Assembly: GCA_964392365.1 (NCBI GenBank) | Contig: CAYMPH010000007.1 | Location: 1 to 64,000, forward strand | Direction: 5' to 3' | Origin: CAYMPH01 sp964392365 | GTDB lineage: Bacteria > Spirochaetota > UBA4802 > UBA5550 | Length of the DNA stretch: 64,000 nucleotides | In this document: one piece after another, positions 9,742 through 20,211 of the stretch | How the letters are laid out: each line of letters starts with the position of its first letter | Numbering within the stretch: position 1 is the first letter of the stretch | Notes under the pieces: model-generated | Databases searched by the model: none | Told to the model about the DNA's origin: nothing | Seen by the model: the letters and a program-made list of their open reading frames with translations, nothing else | Program-made: the position numbers and the translations under genes

Positions 9742-12700
9742 AAAATGCAAATGTTCTATCTGAACAAGCAGCAGACCTGCGCAGGTCTGCTGAAAAAAAA
9801 GTACTTCAGGAGGAATTTAATAATATTCACGTTTCCTTATCTAAAAAAGATGAAGAGGAATTACTTCACGAGCTGCGCGTACATCAGGTTGAACTGGAGT
9901 TGCAGAATGAGGAACTTCGAAGAGCGAATGAGGAAATTGACGCTGTTCGGGCGCGTTATTTTGATCTTTATGATATGGCACCTGTGGGCTATTGTACTCT
10001 CAGCGGAAAAGGACTTATACTGGAGGCTAACTTTACTGCTGCAGCAATGCTGGGCGTGCCCCGGGGGTCTCTTATCAAACAGCCGATCACCAGATTTATT
10101 TTCAAAGAGGACCAGGACACTTATTATCTGAACCGCAAAATGCTCGTTGAAACAAGGAAAACGCAGGCGTATGAAATAAGAATGTGGTGTAATGATGGAA
10201 CATTTTTCTGGGCGTATCTAGTAGCATCCTACGTGGATGATCTTGCAGCACCTCGTCCCGGCGTGCATACAAACTCAGGGCAATATGAGAACGATATGCC
10301 TGTATGCAGAATAGTACTTACTGATATAACCGGGACCAGACACACAGAAAGAATGCTGAAAATCCAGCATGAACTGTTTATAGAACTGAATTCCTGCAGC
10401 AGCTTAAATCAGGGGCTGGAAAAAATATTAAATACAGTATTACAGCTGGAATGTATTGACAGTGCCGGCATTTACCTGGCTGATCCGGCCGACGGATCAA
10501 TTACCATGGTAACGCATCGCGGGATCTCAGATGAGTTTGCTGCGCATGTTTCTCACTTTAATGCAGACTCCCCTACGGTTCGCATGGTACTTGCAGGTAA
10601 GTCTTTATATGGAATATATTCTGACATTTTCCCTAATAAAGATGAAATCCGCATGAATGAAGAATTACGCGCTTTATGCATTATCCCTATAATAAGCCAG
10701 GGTCAATTAATTGCTGTAATCAATCTGGCATCACACAATCATGATTCAATACCGCCAGACACGCGCAAATCGCTTGAAATAATAGCATTTCAAATCGGCG
10801 GAGCTTTATCACGTCTTCGAACAGAAACAGCCTTAAAAGAAAGCGAAGAAATATTCAAACAGTTCATGGACAACAGCCCTATTTATGTTTTTTTCAAAGA
10901 TAATAATATCAGACCTCTACGGTTAAGCAGTAATTATGAAAAAATGCTGGGAAAACCGATTAAGGACATACTCGGCAAAACGATGGATGAGTTATTCCCA
11001 TCCGAGCTTGCAAAATCAATGGTCGCTGACGATCTCCGCATTTTAAATGAAGGGAAACAGATAACAGTAGAAGAAGAATTCAACGGCCGGGTTTATTCTA
11101 CTATTAAATTTCCGATTCATATTGAAGGAAAGCCCAGATACCTTTCAGGGTATACCACCGACATTACTGACAGCAAACTGGCTGACGACAAACTTAGGGA
11201 TAGTGAGGAAAAATACCGCTCGATTGTAGATACGACTACAGAATGGATATGGGAAATTGACATTAACGGAACGCATACATTCTCAAACCCGAAAATTAAT
11301 GAAATACTTGGTATTGATATTGAAGAAATTATCGAGAAAGGCACTTTGCATTTTATCCATCCGGATGACAGGAACGATGTCGAGACAAAATTACCGGGAT
11401 ATATTGCTTCAAAAAAAGGCTGGCGCGAATGGGTATTGCGCTGGAGACACAAGGACGGAAGTTACCGCTTTTTAGAAAGCAACTCAGATCCGATATTTAA
11501 TAAAAACGGCGAAATCACAGGATACCGCGGCGCAGACAGGGATATTACAGGACGAAGGCTGGCAGAGGAAGAACGTCTCGAGATGGAACGGCACCTGCTT
11601 CACGCACAGAAACTCGAAAGCCTGGGTTTGCTCGCGGGCGGCATTGCTCATGATTTTAATAATCTGCTCGCAACCATACTCGGCAACATTGAACTGGCCA
11701 TGGAAGAAATCTCTCCAGCTTCAAGCGCCCATCCTTTTCTTGAAAGCGCTTTTAATGCTTCCAGAAAGTCAGCGGCCTTGACCCGACAGATGCTGGCTTA
11801 TTCAGGAAAGGGAGGATTTGTCATTGAAGGTTTGAATATCAGCGAACTTGTTCAGGAAAACTTTTACATATTCAGAAGCTCCATTCCCAGAACCATAACC
11901 ATGAGTCTGCATCTCAATGCTGATATTCCGCATGTTTTGGCTGATTCAAGCCAGATACAGCAGGTTATAATGAATTTAATAACCAATGCAGCCGAAGCTA
12001 TAGGGGATTCAGAGGGAACAATCACCCTATCAACAGGTGTGCAGATCTGTGATGAAGTTTTTCTGGCAAAGAGCAGGATTGAAAAAAAACCTTCTCACGG
12101 GAAATTTATATACCTGGAAGTGACTGATACAGGATGCGGGATGGATAAAGAAACACTGGATAAGCTCTTTGATCCTTTTTTTACAACTAAAATTTCAGGA
12201 AGAGGACTTGGAATGGCGGCTTTACAAGGGATCATTAAGAGTCATGATGGAGCAATTTTGGTTGAAAGCATATTAAATCAAGGTACAAGTATCAGGGTTC
12301 TTCTACCGGTTTTAAAAGAAGATACTTCCACATCCATTGATACTGAAATAACAAATAAAAAAACTCCTGACTGTATTGAATCTACATCACCCTCAGGCTT
12401 GATTCTGATTGTTGATGATGACAAGGCTATACTGAAACTATGCACCAGTCTTGTTAGCCGTTTCGGTTATTCCGTACTTACAGCATCAGATGGGAAAGAA
12501 GCCATTGAAGTCTTCCGGAAACATATTAATGAAATCGCCTGTGTAATCCTTGATCTGACCATGCCGAAAATGGATGGCGCAGCAACATTTAATTTCCTGA
12601 AAGAAATCAAATCCGATGTAAAAGTAATTCTTTCAAGCGGATACAGTGAAAAATCAGCCACTGAGCGTTTCGCAGGAAAGGGATTAGCAGGATTCATCCA

Positions 12701-12764
12701 GAAACCATACGGCAAGCAGGAACTGCAGGAGGAATTGAATCGGGTGCTTAAAATGAGAATTTAA
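9738..12764 (+). CDS. PAS-GAF-PAS-PAS hybrid histidine kinase with C-terminal receiver
   Basis: A 1008-residue cytoplasmic hybrid kinase. An N-terminal coiled region (HELRVHQVELELQNEELRRA) leads into a PAS domain at about 70-195. GAF (about 210-365) and two further PAS domains (about 370-490 and 495-620) follow. A NtrB-like HisKA has its phospho-accepting His638 in GGIAHDFNN. HATPase_c has NLITNAAEAIG and DTGCGMD. A C-terminal receiver has D939 in ILDLTMPKMDG and Lys in IQKPYG. The start codon overlaps the stop of the CheB-CheR gene in ATGA, so the two are translationally coupled and probably work together. With a terminal receiver it may use a phosphorelay or be autoregulated. The ligand is unknown. 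Confidence 0.93.
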   Translation: MKNANVLSEQAADLRRSAEKKVLQEEFNNIHVSLSKKDEEELLHELRVHQVELELQNEELRRANEEIDAVRARYFDLYDMAPVGYCTLSGKGLILEANFTAAAMLGVPRGSLIKQPITRFIFKEDQDTYYLNRKMLVETRKTQAYEIRMWCNDGTFFWAYLVASYVDDLAAPRPGVHTNSGQYENDMPVCRIVLTDITGTRHTERMLKIQHELFIELNSCSSLNQGLEKILNTVLQLECIDSAGIYLADPADGSITMVTHRGISDEFAAHVSHFNADSPTVRMVLAGKSLYGIYSDIFPNKDEIRMNEELRALCIIPIISQGQLIAVINLASHNHDSIPPDTRKSLEIIAFQIGGALSRLRTETALKESEEIFKQFMDNSPIYVFFKDNNIRPLRLSSNYEKMLGKPIKDILGKTMDELFPSELAKSMVADDLRILNEGKQITVEEEFNGRVYSTIKFPIHIEGKPRYLSGYTTDITDSKLADDKLRDSEEKYRSIVDTTTEWIWEIDINGTHTFSNPKINEILGIDIEEIIEKGTLHFIHPDDRNDVETKLPGYIASKKGWREWVLRWRHKDGSYRFLESNSDPIFNKNGEITGYRGADRDITGRRLAEEERLEMERHLLHAQKLESLGLLAGGIAHDFNNLLATILGNIELAMEEISPASSAHPFLESAFNASRKSAALTRQMLAYSGKGGFVIEGLNISELVQENFYIFRSSIPRTITMSLHLNADIPHVLADSSQIQQVIMNLITNAAEAIGDSEGTITLSTGVQICDEVFLAKSRIEKKPSHGKFIYLEVTDTGCGMDKETLDKLFDPFFTTKISGRGLGMAALQGIIKSHDGAILVESILNQGTSIRVLLPVLKEDTSTSIDTEITNKKTPDCIESTSPSGLILIVDDDKAILKLCTSLVSRFGYSVLTASDGKEAIEVFRKHINEIACVILDLTMPKMDGAATFNFLKEIKSDVKVILSSGYSEKSATERFAGKGLAGFIQKPYGKQELQEELNRVLKMRI

Positions 12765-12998
12765 TTAATAAAAATAAATAAAAAGGAATAAACCGGCAGG
12801 GATAAAGTGGTAATTTAAAACCTTTCAAACTCTCAAAAATCCGCATAAATAAATCTTCACCTCATCTAAATTTTTTTAGTGACTTTTTAATCGCGGTATA
12901 ATTTAATCATCTGATAATACTGATATGCACAGATTAAATTATATAAAAAATATCAGCCTTTATTTGCGTACATTCGCGTGTATTCGCGGTTAAAAAAT
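12765..12998. other. Intergenic spacer with TTCGCG repeat upstream of hybrid kinase
   Basis: A 234-base AT-rich spacer. Near its end (about 12964-12991) short GCGTA/TTCGCG units recur three times just upstream of the next start codon. This resembles a fragment of a dispersed intergenic repeat. No gene is seen. Confidence 0.4.
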
Positions 12999-15900
12999 AT
13001 GAACGATCAAGATAAAAAAACAATTCTCCTTGTAGAAGACGAAGCTGTCACTTCAAAGCTTACGTCTAAAACCCTGATGAAATTCGGCTACAATGTTGAA
13101 ACAGTTGATACAGGCGAGAAAGCTATTGAAACTGCAATAAGCAATAAAAAAATAAATCTCATTCTAATGGATATTGATCTTGGAGAAGGGATAGACGGAA
13201 CAGAAGCTGCATTAATAATCTTAAGCGTTCGGGATATTCCGGTAGTTTTTTTATCAAGCCACACTGAACCTGAAGTTGTAGAAAAAACGGAAAAGATAAC
13301 ATCTTACGGGTATGTAGTCAAAAACTCCAGCAGCACAGTTCTCGACGCATCCATAAAAATGGCATTTAAACTTTTTCAAGCCGGGGTCAAAGAGAAAGAG
13401 AAAGAGGAGGAATACCGTTTATTATTTGAAAATGCTTCAGTTGGAATATTCATAGCCCAGGACAATCAGATCAAAATTTTCAACAGCTCATTCGAAAAAA
13501 GTTTCGGGTATCCTCCTGATATGATAATATCAGAACCTTTTACTTCATTTATTCATCCTGATGACAAGGTACTGGTTATAGGACGTTATTTAAAAAGATT
13601 AAAAGGAGAAAAGGTCGAAACCAATTACCCTTTCAGAATAATTCATGGAAGCGGTGAAATCAGATGGGTTGAAATTACATCAGCTCTAATTACATGGAAA
13701 GACAAACCGGCATCCCTGAATTACATAATCGATATTACTGAACGAAAGCTTGCTGAAACAGAAAGCAGACTTACTAAAGAAGCATTGCTTGAGAGGGAAG
13801 ACCGTTTCCAGAGCTATTTTAATATGCCTCTCATAGGTATAGCCATAACATCTCACGAAAAAGGATGGATCGAGGTAAACAGTCAGATCTGCAGGATGCT
13901 TGAATACACGGAAGATGAATTGAAAAAACTTACCTGGGCAGAACTCACTCATCCCGATGATCTGTCTTCAGACTTAGAACAGTTTGAACTTGTTCTTTCA
14001 GGAAAAATTGATTATTATTCTCTGGATAAACGCTTTATCCGTAAGAATGGATCTCCTATCTGGACTACCATGGGTGTAGGATGCGTCCGCAATCCAGACA
14101 GATCTGTAAATTATTTTGTAGCAACGTTAAGTGATATTACAAAACAGAAGTTGATAGAAAATTCACTCCGGGAAAGTGATATCCGCCTGAACGCTATTGC
14201 AGGCTCAGCCAATGATGCAATAATCATGATCGACCAGTTCGGGAATATCTCATACTGGAATCCTGCAGCAGAATTTATTCTTGGCTACACAGCTGCTGAA
14301 GTCATGGGCAGGAATCTGCATTCAATAATTGTTCCTGAGCGCTATCTCGAAGCCCATAGAGCAGCTTTTGCTGTATTTACCGGGACAGGAAAGGGCGCTG
14401 CATTAGGCAAAACACTGGACATGGAAGCCATCAGGAAAGATGGAAAAGAAATAAATATTCAGCTTTCACTTTCAGCAATCGAGATATCCGGCTCCTGGCA
14501 TTCCACTGGTATTATCCGCGATACTACTGAAAGAAAAAAAATAGAGGATGCACTAAGAAAAAGTGAAACTATTTTAAAACAGGTTCTCAGTGAAAGTACA
14601 ACCCTTATTGATCCGTTACCGGGTGATGTCGGGTTTGAAAAAATAGCTGATACATTTATTGAGATAACAGGTGCAAAATACGCAGCTTTTAATCTATTTG
14701 ATGAAGATGGTCTTGAATTTACAACAGTAGGTCTGTCCGGCATAAACGAGAAGCTTCAGAAAATTACATCTATTCTGGGATTTAATATACTCAATAAAAA
14801 ATGGAAACACGATCCCGCAAGAGAAGAAAAAACTAAAGATAATACAATCACCCATTTTGATTCCCTGCATGATCTTACAGGCATTGTTATAAACAGAAAA
14901 ATTTCAGAGCTGGTTGAAAAAACTTTTAATTTAGGAAAAGTTTTTGTTATTAAGATAACAAAAAGCAACAAGGCAATCGGCGATATAACTTTAATTTTCC
15001 AGAAAGACGAAATGATTCAGAATGCCGAGCTTGCAGTTTTGTTCGCCAATCAGATCGGGATGTTTATCACTCGCAAGTTTATTGAAGACCGGCTCATAAT
15101 TGCGATACAGGAATCAGATATTTTGCGGCAGAAAGAAAAGGAAGCCAACACGGCTAAATCAGTTTTTCTTTCTAACATGAGCCATGAAATCCGTACACCC
15201 ATGAATGCCATCATAGGCATGACCGACCTTGCACTAATGACCTCTGACGAAAAAGAGCTTCATGAATATCTTTCTACGATTAAAGATTCAGGAACACATC
15301 TATTGCAGGTGATAAATGACATTCTTGATTTTTCAAAAATTGAAAGCGGGAACATGATGCTCGAATATAGAGAATTTCATTTGAGAAATATTTTTCATTC
15401 AGTTGAAAATATGATTCAATTTGAAATTAAAAAAAAGGGACTGGAATTAACCCTGGATATATCAAATGATCTTCCGGTTCGCATTATAGCGGATGAACTG
15501 AGGATCAGGCAGATATTAATAAATCTTATAAGCAATTCCCTTAAATTCACAGAGAAGGGAAGCATTATAATCAAAGCGTCGTTGAAAAAAAACTTTAAAA
15601 TTGAAGAGGGATTTTCTGCAATAGAAATTTCTGTATCAGATACCGGCTGCGGGATTCCAAAAGACAAACAGGATTTAATTTTCTCTAAATTCAAGCAGTC
15701 CGATATCAGCACTTCAAGAAAATACGGCGGTACAGGTCTTGGCTTATCTATCGTAAAAGAACTTGTCAACCTTATGGGTGGCGATGTTATTCTTAAAAGC
15801 GAACCGGGAAAAGGAAGTGAATTCATTTTCTGGTTTAAAGTAAAAAAAGTCATATCAGCAGAAAAAGCAATTAAAGATTCTTACATACAGGATAAGAATA

Positions 15901-16295
15901 ATATGAAAAATAAAAATCTGAATATATTACTTGCAGAAGACAATGATACAAATATTCTGCTTGCATCAACTGTATTGAAAAAACTTGGCCATAGTGTTAC
16001 AGTTGCCCGCAATGGACTTGAAGCTCTGGATTTAATCAGAAAAAATAATTTTGAACTTGTATTTATGGATATTGAAATGCCGGAAATGGACGGCATCGAG
16101 GCTTCAAAAAGAATCAGAAGCGGCGAATGCGGCAATGAAAAAAGCAATATCTGCATTATAGCAATGTCCGCTCATGCTGTTGCTGATATAAAAAAAGATG
16201 GCATCGAAGCCGGCATGAATGATTTTATCACCAAACCTATTGATATTACACAGATTCAGGAAAGAATTGATAAAACACTTGGTAAAAATAAATAA
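12999..16295 (+). CDS. Receiver-PAS-PAS-PAS-GAF hybrid histidine kinase with C-terminal receiver
   Basis: About 1098 residues from ATG 12999. An in-frame GTG at 12978 lies inside a repeat-like tract and is less likely. The N-terminal receiver (about 1-125) has LILMDIDLGEGIDG as phospho-acceptor region. Three PAS domains (about 140-515) and a GAF-like domain (about 530-690) follow. HisKA has His729 in SNMSHEIRTP. HATPase_c has NLISNSLKFT, DTGCGIP and GTGLGLS. A second receiver at the C-terminus has FMDIEMPEMDG. The unusual N-terminal receiver, with FLSSHTEPE and ITSYGYVVKN, is shared with the next gene. A receiver at each end suggests control by an upstream kinase as well as relay output. Confidence 0.92.
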   Translation: MNDQDKKTILLVEDEAVTSKLTSKTLMKFGYNVETVDTGEKAIETAISNKKINLILMDIDLGEGIDGTEAALIILSVRDIPVVFLSSHTEPEVVEKTEKITSYGYVVKNSSSTVLDASIKMAFKLFQAGVKEKEKEEEYRLLFENASVGIFIAQDNQIKIFNSSFEKSFGYPPDMIISEPFTSFIHPDDKVLVIGRYLKRLKGEKVETNYPFRIIHGSGEIRWVEITSALITWKDKPASLNYIIDITERKLAETESRLTKEALLEREDRFQSYFNMPLIGIAITSHEKGWIEVNSQICRMLEYTEDELKKLTWAELTHPDDLSSDLEQFELVLSGKIDYYSLDKRFIRKNGSPIWTTMGVGCVRNPDRSVNYFVATLSDITKQKLIENSLRESDIRLNAIAGSANDAIIMIDQFGNISYWNPAAEFILGYTAAEVMGRNLHSIIVPERYLEAHRAAFAVFTGTGKGAALGKTLDMEAIRKDGKEINIQLSLSAIEISGSWHSTGIIRDTTERKKIEDALRKSETILKQVLSESTTLIDPLPGDVGFEKIADTFIEITGAKYAAFNLFDEDGLEFTTVGLSGINEKLQKITSILGFNILNKKWKHDPAREEKTKDNTITHFDSLHDLTGIVINRKISELVEKTFNLGKVFVIKITKSNKAIGDITLIFQKDEMIQNAELAVLFANQIGMFITRKFIEDRLIIAIQESDILRQKEKEANTAKSVFLSNMSHEIRTPMNAIIGMTDLALMTSDEKELHEYLSTIKDSGTHLLQVINDILDFSKIESGNMMLEYREFHLRNIFHSVENMIQFEIKKKGLELTLDISNDLPVRIIADELRIRQILINLISNSLKFTEKGSIIIKASLKKNFKIEEGFSAIEISVSDTGCGIPKDKQDLIFSKFKQSDISTSRKYGGTGLGLSIVKELVNLMGGDVILKSEPGKGSEFIFWFKVKKVISAEKAIKDSYIQDKNNMKNKNLNILLAEDNDTNILLASTVLKKLGHSVTVARNGLEALDLIRKNNFELVFMDIEMPEMDGIEASKRIRSGECGNEKSNICIIAMSAHAVADIKKDGIEAGMNDFITKPIDITQIQERIDKTLGKNK

Positions 16296-16399
16296 ATGAA
16301 AAAATTCTTTCTTTTCCATCTTTATTCTATATCTTAATATTATATACTTTAATGAAAATTCAGTAGACATCCGTTTAAGTTAAAAATATTATAAAAAAT

Positions 16400-19300
16400 A
16401 TGAAAGCAAATAATAAAAAGACAATACTCCTGGTGGAAGACGAACCAATTATAGCTATTTCACAGAAATTAGTTATGGAGAAATTGGGATATAATGTTCT
16501 CACTGTTCATACGGGTGAAAAAGCAATTGAAATCTTCAATGAAAATAAAGATATAGATTTAATCCTGGTTGATATTGATCTAGGTAAAGGCATTGACGGC
16601 ACAGAAACAGCAGAGATAATTCTAAAAAAACACAATGTTCCTATAGTATTTTTATCAAGCCACACTGAACCGGAATTCATCCATAAAATGGAAAAAATAA
16701 CATCCTATGGATATGTTGTAAAAAATTCAATGGGCATTGTTCTCGACGCCTCAATTAAAATGGCTTTCAAACTCTTTGAAGCTCATGAAAAAGTAAGAAA
16801 TGAACTTGCCGAACGAAAGCTTGCCGAAGAAACTCTTTTAAAAAGCGAAAACCGTTACCGGGTGCTGATTGATCTGGCTGTAGACGGAATACTTCTCGGT
16901 TCAAAAGAAGGGATTATCACGGATGCCAATGAGTGCATGTGTGAAATACTTGGCATGAAAAGGGAAGAATTTATTGGAAAGCATATAAGTCTTTTACCTT
17001 TTACAAAAGAAAGTATAGAAAAAAATCCTCTGCGTTTTGACTTGCTGCAGAAAGGTGAAACAGTCATAAGCGAACGATCCCTGATACGTCCGGATGGAAC
17101 TGAATCAACTATTGAAATGCGTTCCAAAATGATGCCCGACGGCTCATATCAATCCATTTACCGCGACATTACACAACGCAAAATGACTGAAGAGAATCTG
17201 AGGGAAAGCGAAAAAAATTTTCATCTGCTTTTTGATGAAAATCCTTTTCCTACAGTATTATCCGATCTGCCTTCAGGAAAAATTTCGTTTGTCAATAAGC
17301 GGTTTGCTGCTTTATTGGGCATGAACCCCAAAGACATTATCGGCAACACAGCCGGCGATCTCGGCCTGCTTAACGACCCCGGAGATCTGGAAAAACTCAC
17401 AGAATTAATCTCAAGCAAAGGATTTGTTGATGATTATGAAATTCAAAAGACGCTGCCGGATGGTCAGCATGAATTTGACCTGGTTTATATGCGGATTATT
17501 TCTATCAGCAAAAAGCCGTACTGCCTAACTGTAATTCATGATATTACTGAACGCAAAAAAACAGAAGTTGCATTACTGAACAATCAGCTGAAATTCGAAT
17601 CAGCTTTTAATAATAATCCTTATCTGATGATGATCAGTGAAATCTCCACCGGCCGGATGCTCGAAGTTAACGAAGCATTCATTAAAGAAACAGGTTTCAC
17701 CCGTGATGAGATTCTAAACAATAGTTCAATTGCACTGGGTCTAATAAACCCGGATGACCGCGAAAAATTAAAACAGCAATTGATGAATGCAGGAAAAATT
17801 ACAGATGTTGAAGTTCAGCTTTGCCGGAAAAACGGCAGCCGTTTCTGGGTAAAATATTTCGGCGGAATTATAAATGTTGAAGGGAAAAAGAATCTTTTAT
17901 CAATTGCCAGCGATATTACCGAAACAAAAAAAGCGGAAGAAGCACTTCGGGAAAGTGAAGCCCGGCTCAATATGACACTTGAGACAGCACAGATCGGTTT
18001 ATTTGACTGGGATATAGCAAATGATATTTTTTATGCATCCCCGACATATTATACAATGCTTGGCTACGAACCGGTTTACGGATCTGCGGACCGGAATTTC
18101 TGGCTGAGCAAAGGACATCCGGATGACCGGAATAACGTTGCAGAAAAAATAAAGAATGTTCTCAGCGGAAATAAAGAATCAGGCTACGAATACGACGCCC
18201 GGATATTACATACAGATGGATCATATAGATGGGTCAACGTCCTCGGACGTGTAGTCGAGCGTGATAATAACAATAAACCGACCCGAATGCTGGGAGTCCG
18301 CATCAATATCAATGATCGAAAGTTATTGGAAATGAAACTTGAAGAAAGCGAATTTTTCTTTAAAGAATCACAGCGTGCCGCTGCTGTTGGTTCTTTTAAG
18401 GCTGATTTTATAAAAAATGAATGGGAATCTTCTGAAGTCCTGGATAATATTTTCGGTATTGATAAAAACTTCAAACGTAGCATTCAAAGCTGGATAGATA
18501 TTGTTCATCCTGATGATAAAGAAATGATGTACCATTATTTGACTGAAGAGGTCATAATTAATAATAAATCTTTTTTAAAAGAATATAAAATAACTCGCAT
18601 AAATGACAGCGAAACAAGATGGGTGCATGGTTTTGGCGAACTTCAATTAGATAAAAGAGGCTCTGCTATATCTCTAATAGGAACTATCCAGGATATAACC
18701 GATCGTAAAAAAGCTGAAGAGGAAAAAAATATTCTGATGGAACGGCTGCAGCGTTCCGAAAAAATGGAGGCTCTGGGACTTCTTGCAGGCGGTGTAGCAC
18801 ACGATCTGAATAACGTACTGGGATCTATTGTAGGCTTTGCAGAATTAAGTCTAATGGATGTTGATAAAATAAATCCGATCAGATCGAATCTTGAAAATAT
18901 CATGAATAGCGGTCTTAGAGCAGCGGATATTGTACAGGATCTGCTAACCATGGCAAGGAGAGGAGTCTCAGGCAGAAAAGTTATAAATCTTAATAAAATA
19001 ATTTCTGATTTTCAGCTTCTTCCCGAGTATGAAAAATTATATTCATACAATTCCATGATAAAAATCAAGACTATTCTTGAACCTGATCTTTTAAACATCT
19101 CCGGTTCAGCTGTGCACCTCGGCAAAACAATATACAATCTGGTTCTTAATGCTATAGAGGCAACAGTAAATCAGGGGGATGTGACTATACAGACATACAA
19201 TAAATATCTGGAAAAACCTGTACATGGATATGCTGATATCAAAGAAGGCGACTATGTTGTTGTCTCTGTTACTGATACAGGTGAAGGCATACCTGAATCA

Positions 19301-19891
19301 GACCTGAAGCACATTTTCGAACCGTTTTATACCAAGAAATTCATGGGCAGAAGCGGAACGGGATTGGGCCTTTCAATTGTATGGGGAACTGTAAAAGATC
19401 ATAACGGATACATCAATGTGCAGAGCGTGAAAGGGAAGGGAACAAGTTTCATTCTGTATTTCCCTGTGTCCAGAGATGAAATCGAAGATGCTGATCTCTC
19501 ATTATCAATTTCAGAGTATACAGGAAATGGTGAAACTATTCTCATTATTGATGACGTGAAGGAACAGCGCGAACTGGCAGCTGCAATGCTGAATAGATTA
19601 GATTATAAAGTTGAAACTGTTACAAGCGGCGAAGAAGCAGTTGAGTATATGAAAAAGAATAAAGCAGATCTGCTGGTGCTGGATATGATAATGGAACCGG
19701 GCATGGACGGGCTTGATACATTTAAAAATATCCTGAAGATTAACCCGAAACAGAAAGTGATTATCTCAAGCGGTTTTTCAGAAACTGACCGTGTTAACGA
19801 AGCTCAGAATCTCGGAGCCGGATCATATGTAAAAAAACCTTATGTTTTAGAAAAACTGGGAATGGCAGTTAAGAAAGAGCTTGAGAAGTGA
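16400..19891 (+). CDS. Receiver-multi-PAS hybrid histidine kinase with C-terminal receiver
   Basis: 1163 residues. The N-terminal receiver (LVDIDLGKGIDG, FLSSHTEPE, GYVVKN) is a close paralogue of that in the preceding gene. About five PAS domains follow, starting near residues 150, 272, 395, 518 and 655. A NtrB-like HisKA has His801 in GGVAHDLNN. HATPase_c has NLVLNAIEAT, DTGEGIP and GTGLGLS. The C-terminal receiver has VLDMIMEPGMDG and Lys in VKKPY. There is no transmembrane segment, so signals must be intracellular or membrane-diffusible. The receiver shared with its neighbour indicates duplication. The gene ends the gap-free part of the signalling block and is followed by a terminator-like hairpin. 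Confidence 0.92.
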   Translation: MKANNKKTILLVEDEPIIAISQKLVMEKLGYNVLTVHTGEKAIEIFNENKDIDLILVDIDLGKGIDGTETAEIILKKHNVPIVFLSSHTEPEFIHKMEKITSYGYVVKNSMGIVLDASIKMAFKLFEAHEKVRNELAERKLAEETLLKSENRYRVLIDLAVDGILLGSKEGIITDANECMCEILGMKREEFIGKHISLLPFTKESIEKNPLRFDLLQKGETVISERSLIRPDGTESTIEMRSKMMPDGSYQSIYRDITQRKMTEENLRESEKNFHLLFDENPFPTVLSDLPSGKISFVNKRFAALLGMNPKDIIGNTAGDLGLLNDPGDLEKLTELISSKGFVDDYEIQKTLPDGQHEFDLVYMRIISISKKPYCLTVIHDITERKKTEVALLNNQLKFESAFNNNPYLMMISEISTGRMLEVNEAFIKETGFTRDEILNNSSIALGLINPDDREKLKQQLMNAGKITDVEVQLCRKNGSRFWVKYFGGIINVEGKKNLLSIASDITETKKAEEALRESEARLNMTLETAQIGLFDWDIANDIFYASPTYYTMLGYEPVYGSADRNFWLSKGHPDDRNNVAEKIKNVLSGNKESGYEYDARILHTDGSYRWVNVLGRVVERDNNNKPTRMLGVRININDRKLLEMKLEESEFFFKESQRAAAVGSFKADFIKNEWESSEVLDNIFGIDKNFKRSIQSWIDIVHPDDKEMMYHYLTEEVIINNKSFLKEYKITRINDSETRWVHGFGELQLDKRGSAISLIGTIQDITDRKKAEEEKNILMERLQRSEKMEALGLLAGGVAHDLNNVLGSIVGFAELSLMDVDKINPIRSNLENIMNSGLRAADIVQDLLTMARRGVSGRKVINLNKIISDFQLLPEYEKLYSYNSMIKIKTILEPDLLNISGSAVHLGKTIYNLVLNAIEATVNQGDVTIQTYNKYLEKPVHGYADIKEGDYVVVSVTDTGEGIPESDLKHIFEPFYTKKFMGRSGTGLGLSIVWGTVKDHNGYINVQSVKGKGTSFILYFPVSRDEIEDADLSLSISEYTGNGETILIIDDVKEQRELAAAMLNRLDYKVETVTSGEEAVEYMKKNKADLLVLDMIMEPGMDGLDTFKNILKINPKQKVIISSGFSETDRVNEAQNLGAGSYVKKPYVLEKLGMAVKKELEK

Positions 19892-19896
19892 CTCAC

Positions 19897-19937
19897 CCGC
19901 TGTCCCGCTTCGGCTTCGATCAGCGCAGGCTTTTTTT
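19897..19937 (+). terminator. Probable intrinsic terminator after hybrid kinase gene
   Basis: Right after the stop, CGCTG pairs with CAGCG around a GC-rich loop that can itself fold (CGCTTCGGC). GCAGGC and a run of seven T follow. Placement and T-run fit a Rho-independent terminator for the kinase transcript. Confidence 0.5.
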
Positions 19938-20028
19938 ATAAGGAATAGAGGGTCGAAAGGAATTTGCCTTAAGTTTATAAGCATTTTATTTTTATCTTGA
20001 TATTTATACATATATTCCTGATTAATAC

Positions 20029-20128
20029 NNNNNNNNNNNNNNNNNNNNNNNNNNNNNNNNNNNNNNNNNNNNNNNNNNNNNNNNNNNNNNNNNNNNNNNN
20101 NNNNNNNNNNNNNNNNNNNNNNNNNNNN
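20029..20128. other. Assembly gap (100 N)
   Basis: Exactly 100 N bases, a common placeholder for a scaffold join of unknown size. It abuts a 9-bp tandem repeat, which is probably why assembly broke. True repeat length and any missing sequence are unknown. Confidence 0.99.
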
Positions 20129-20211
20129 TCATCATACTCATCATACTCATCATACTCATCATACTCATCATACTCATCATACTCATCATACTTATCATAC
20201 TCATCATACTC
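20129..20211. repeat. 9-bp tandem repeat (TCATCATAC) beside gap
   Basis: About nine copies of TCATCATAC, one carrying a T for C variant (CTTATCATAC). The array is entered directly from the N gap, so its total length is unknown. It ends about 30 bases upstream of the start of the membrane kinase gene. A nine-base period keeps reading frame (SYS on the plus strand), but no start, signal or flanking protein supports translation. It could act as a variable spacer for promoter phase variation, which is inference. Confidence 0.9.

Noticed and set aside
12978..12998. GTG start 21 bases before the 12999 ATG
   Set aside because: It lies in a repeat-like TTCGCG tract and adds only seven residues outside the receiver; the ATG is better.
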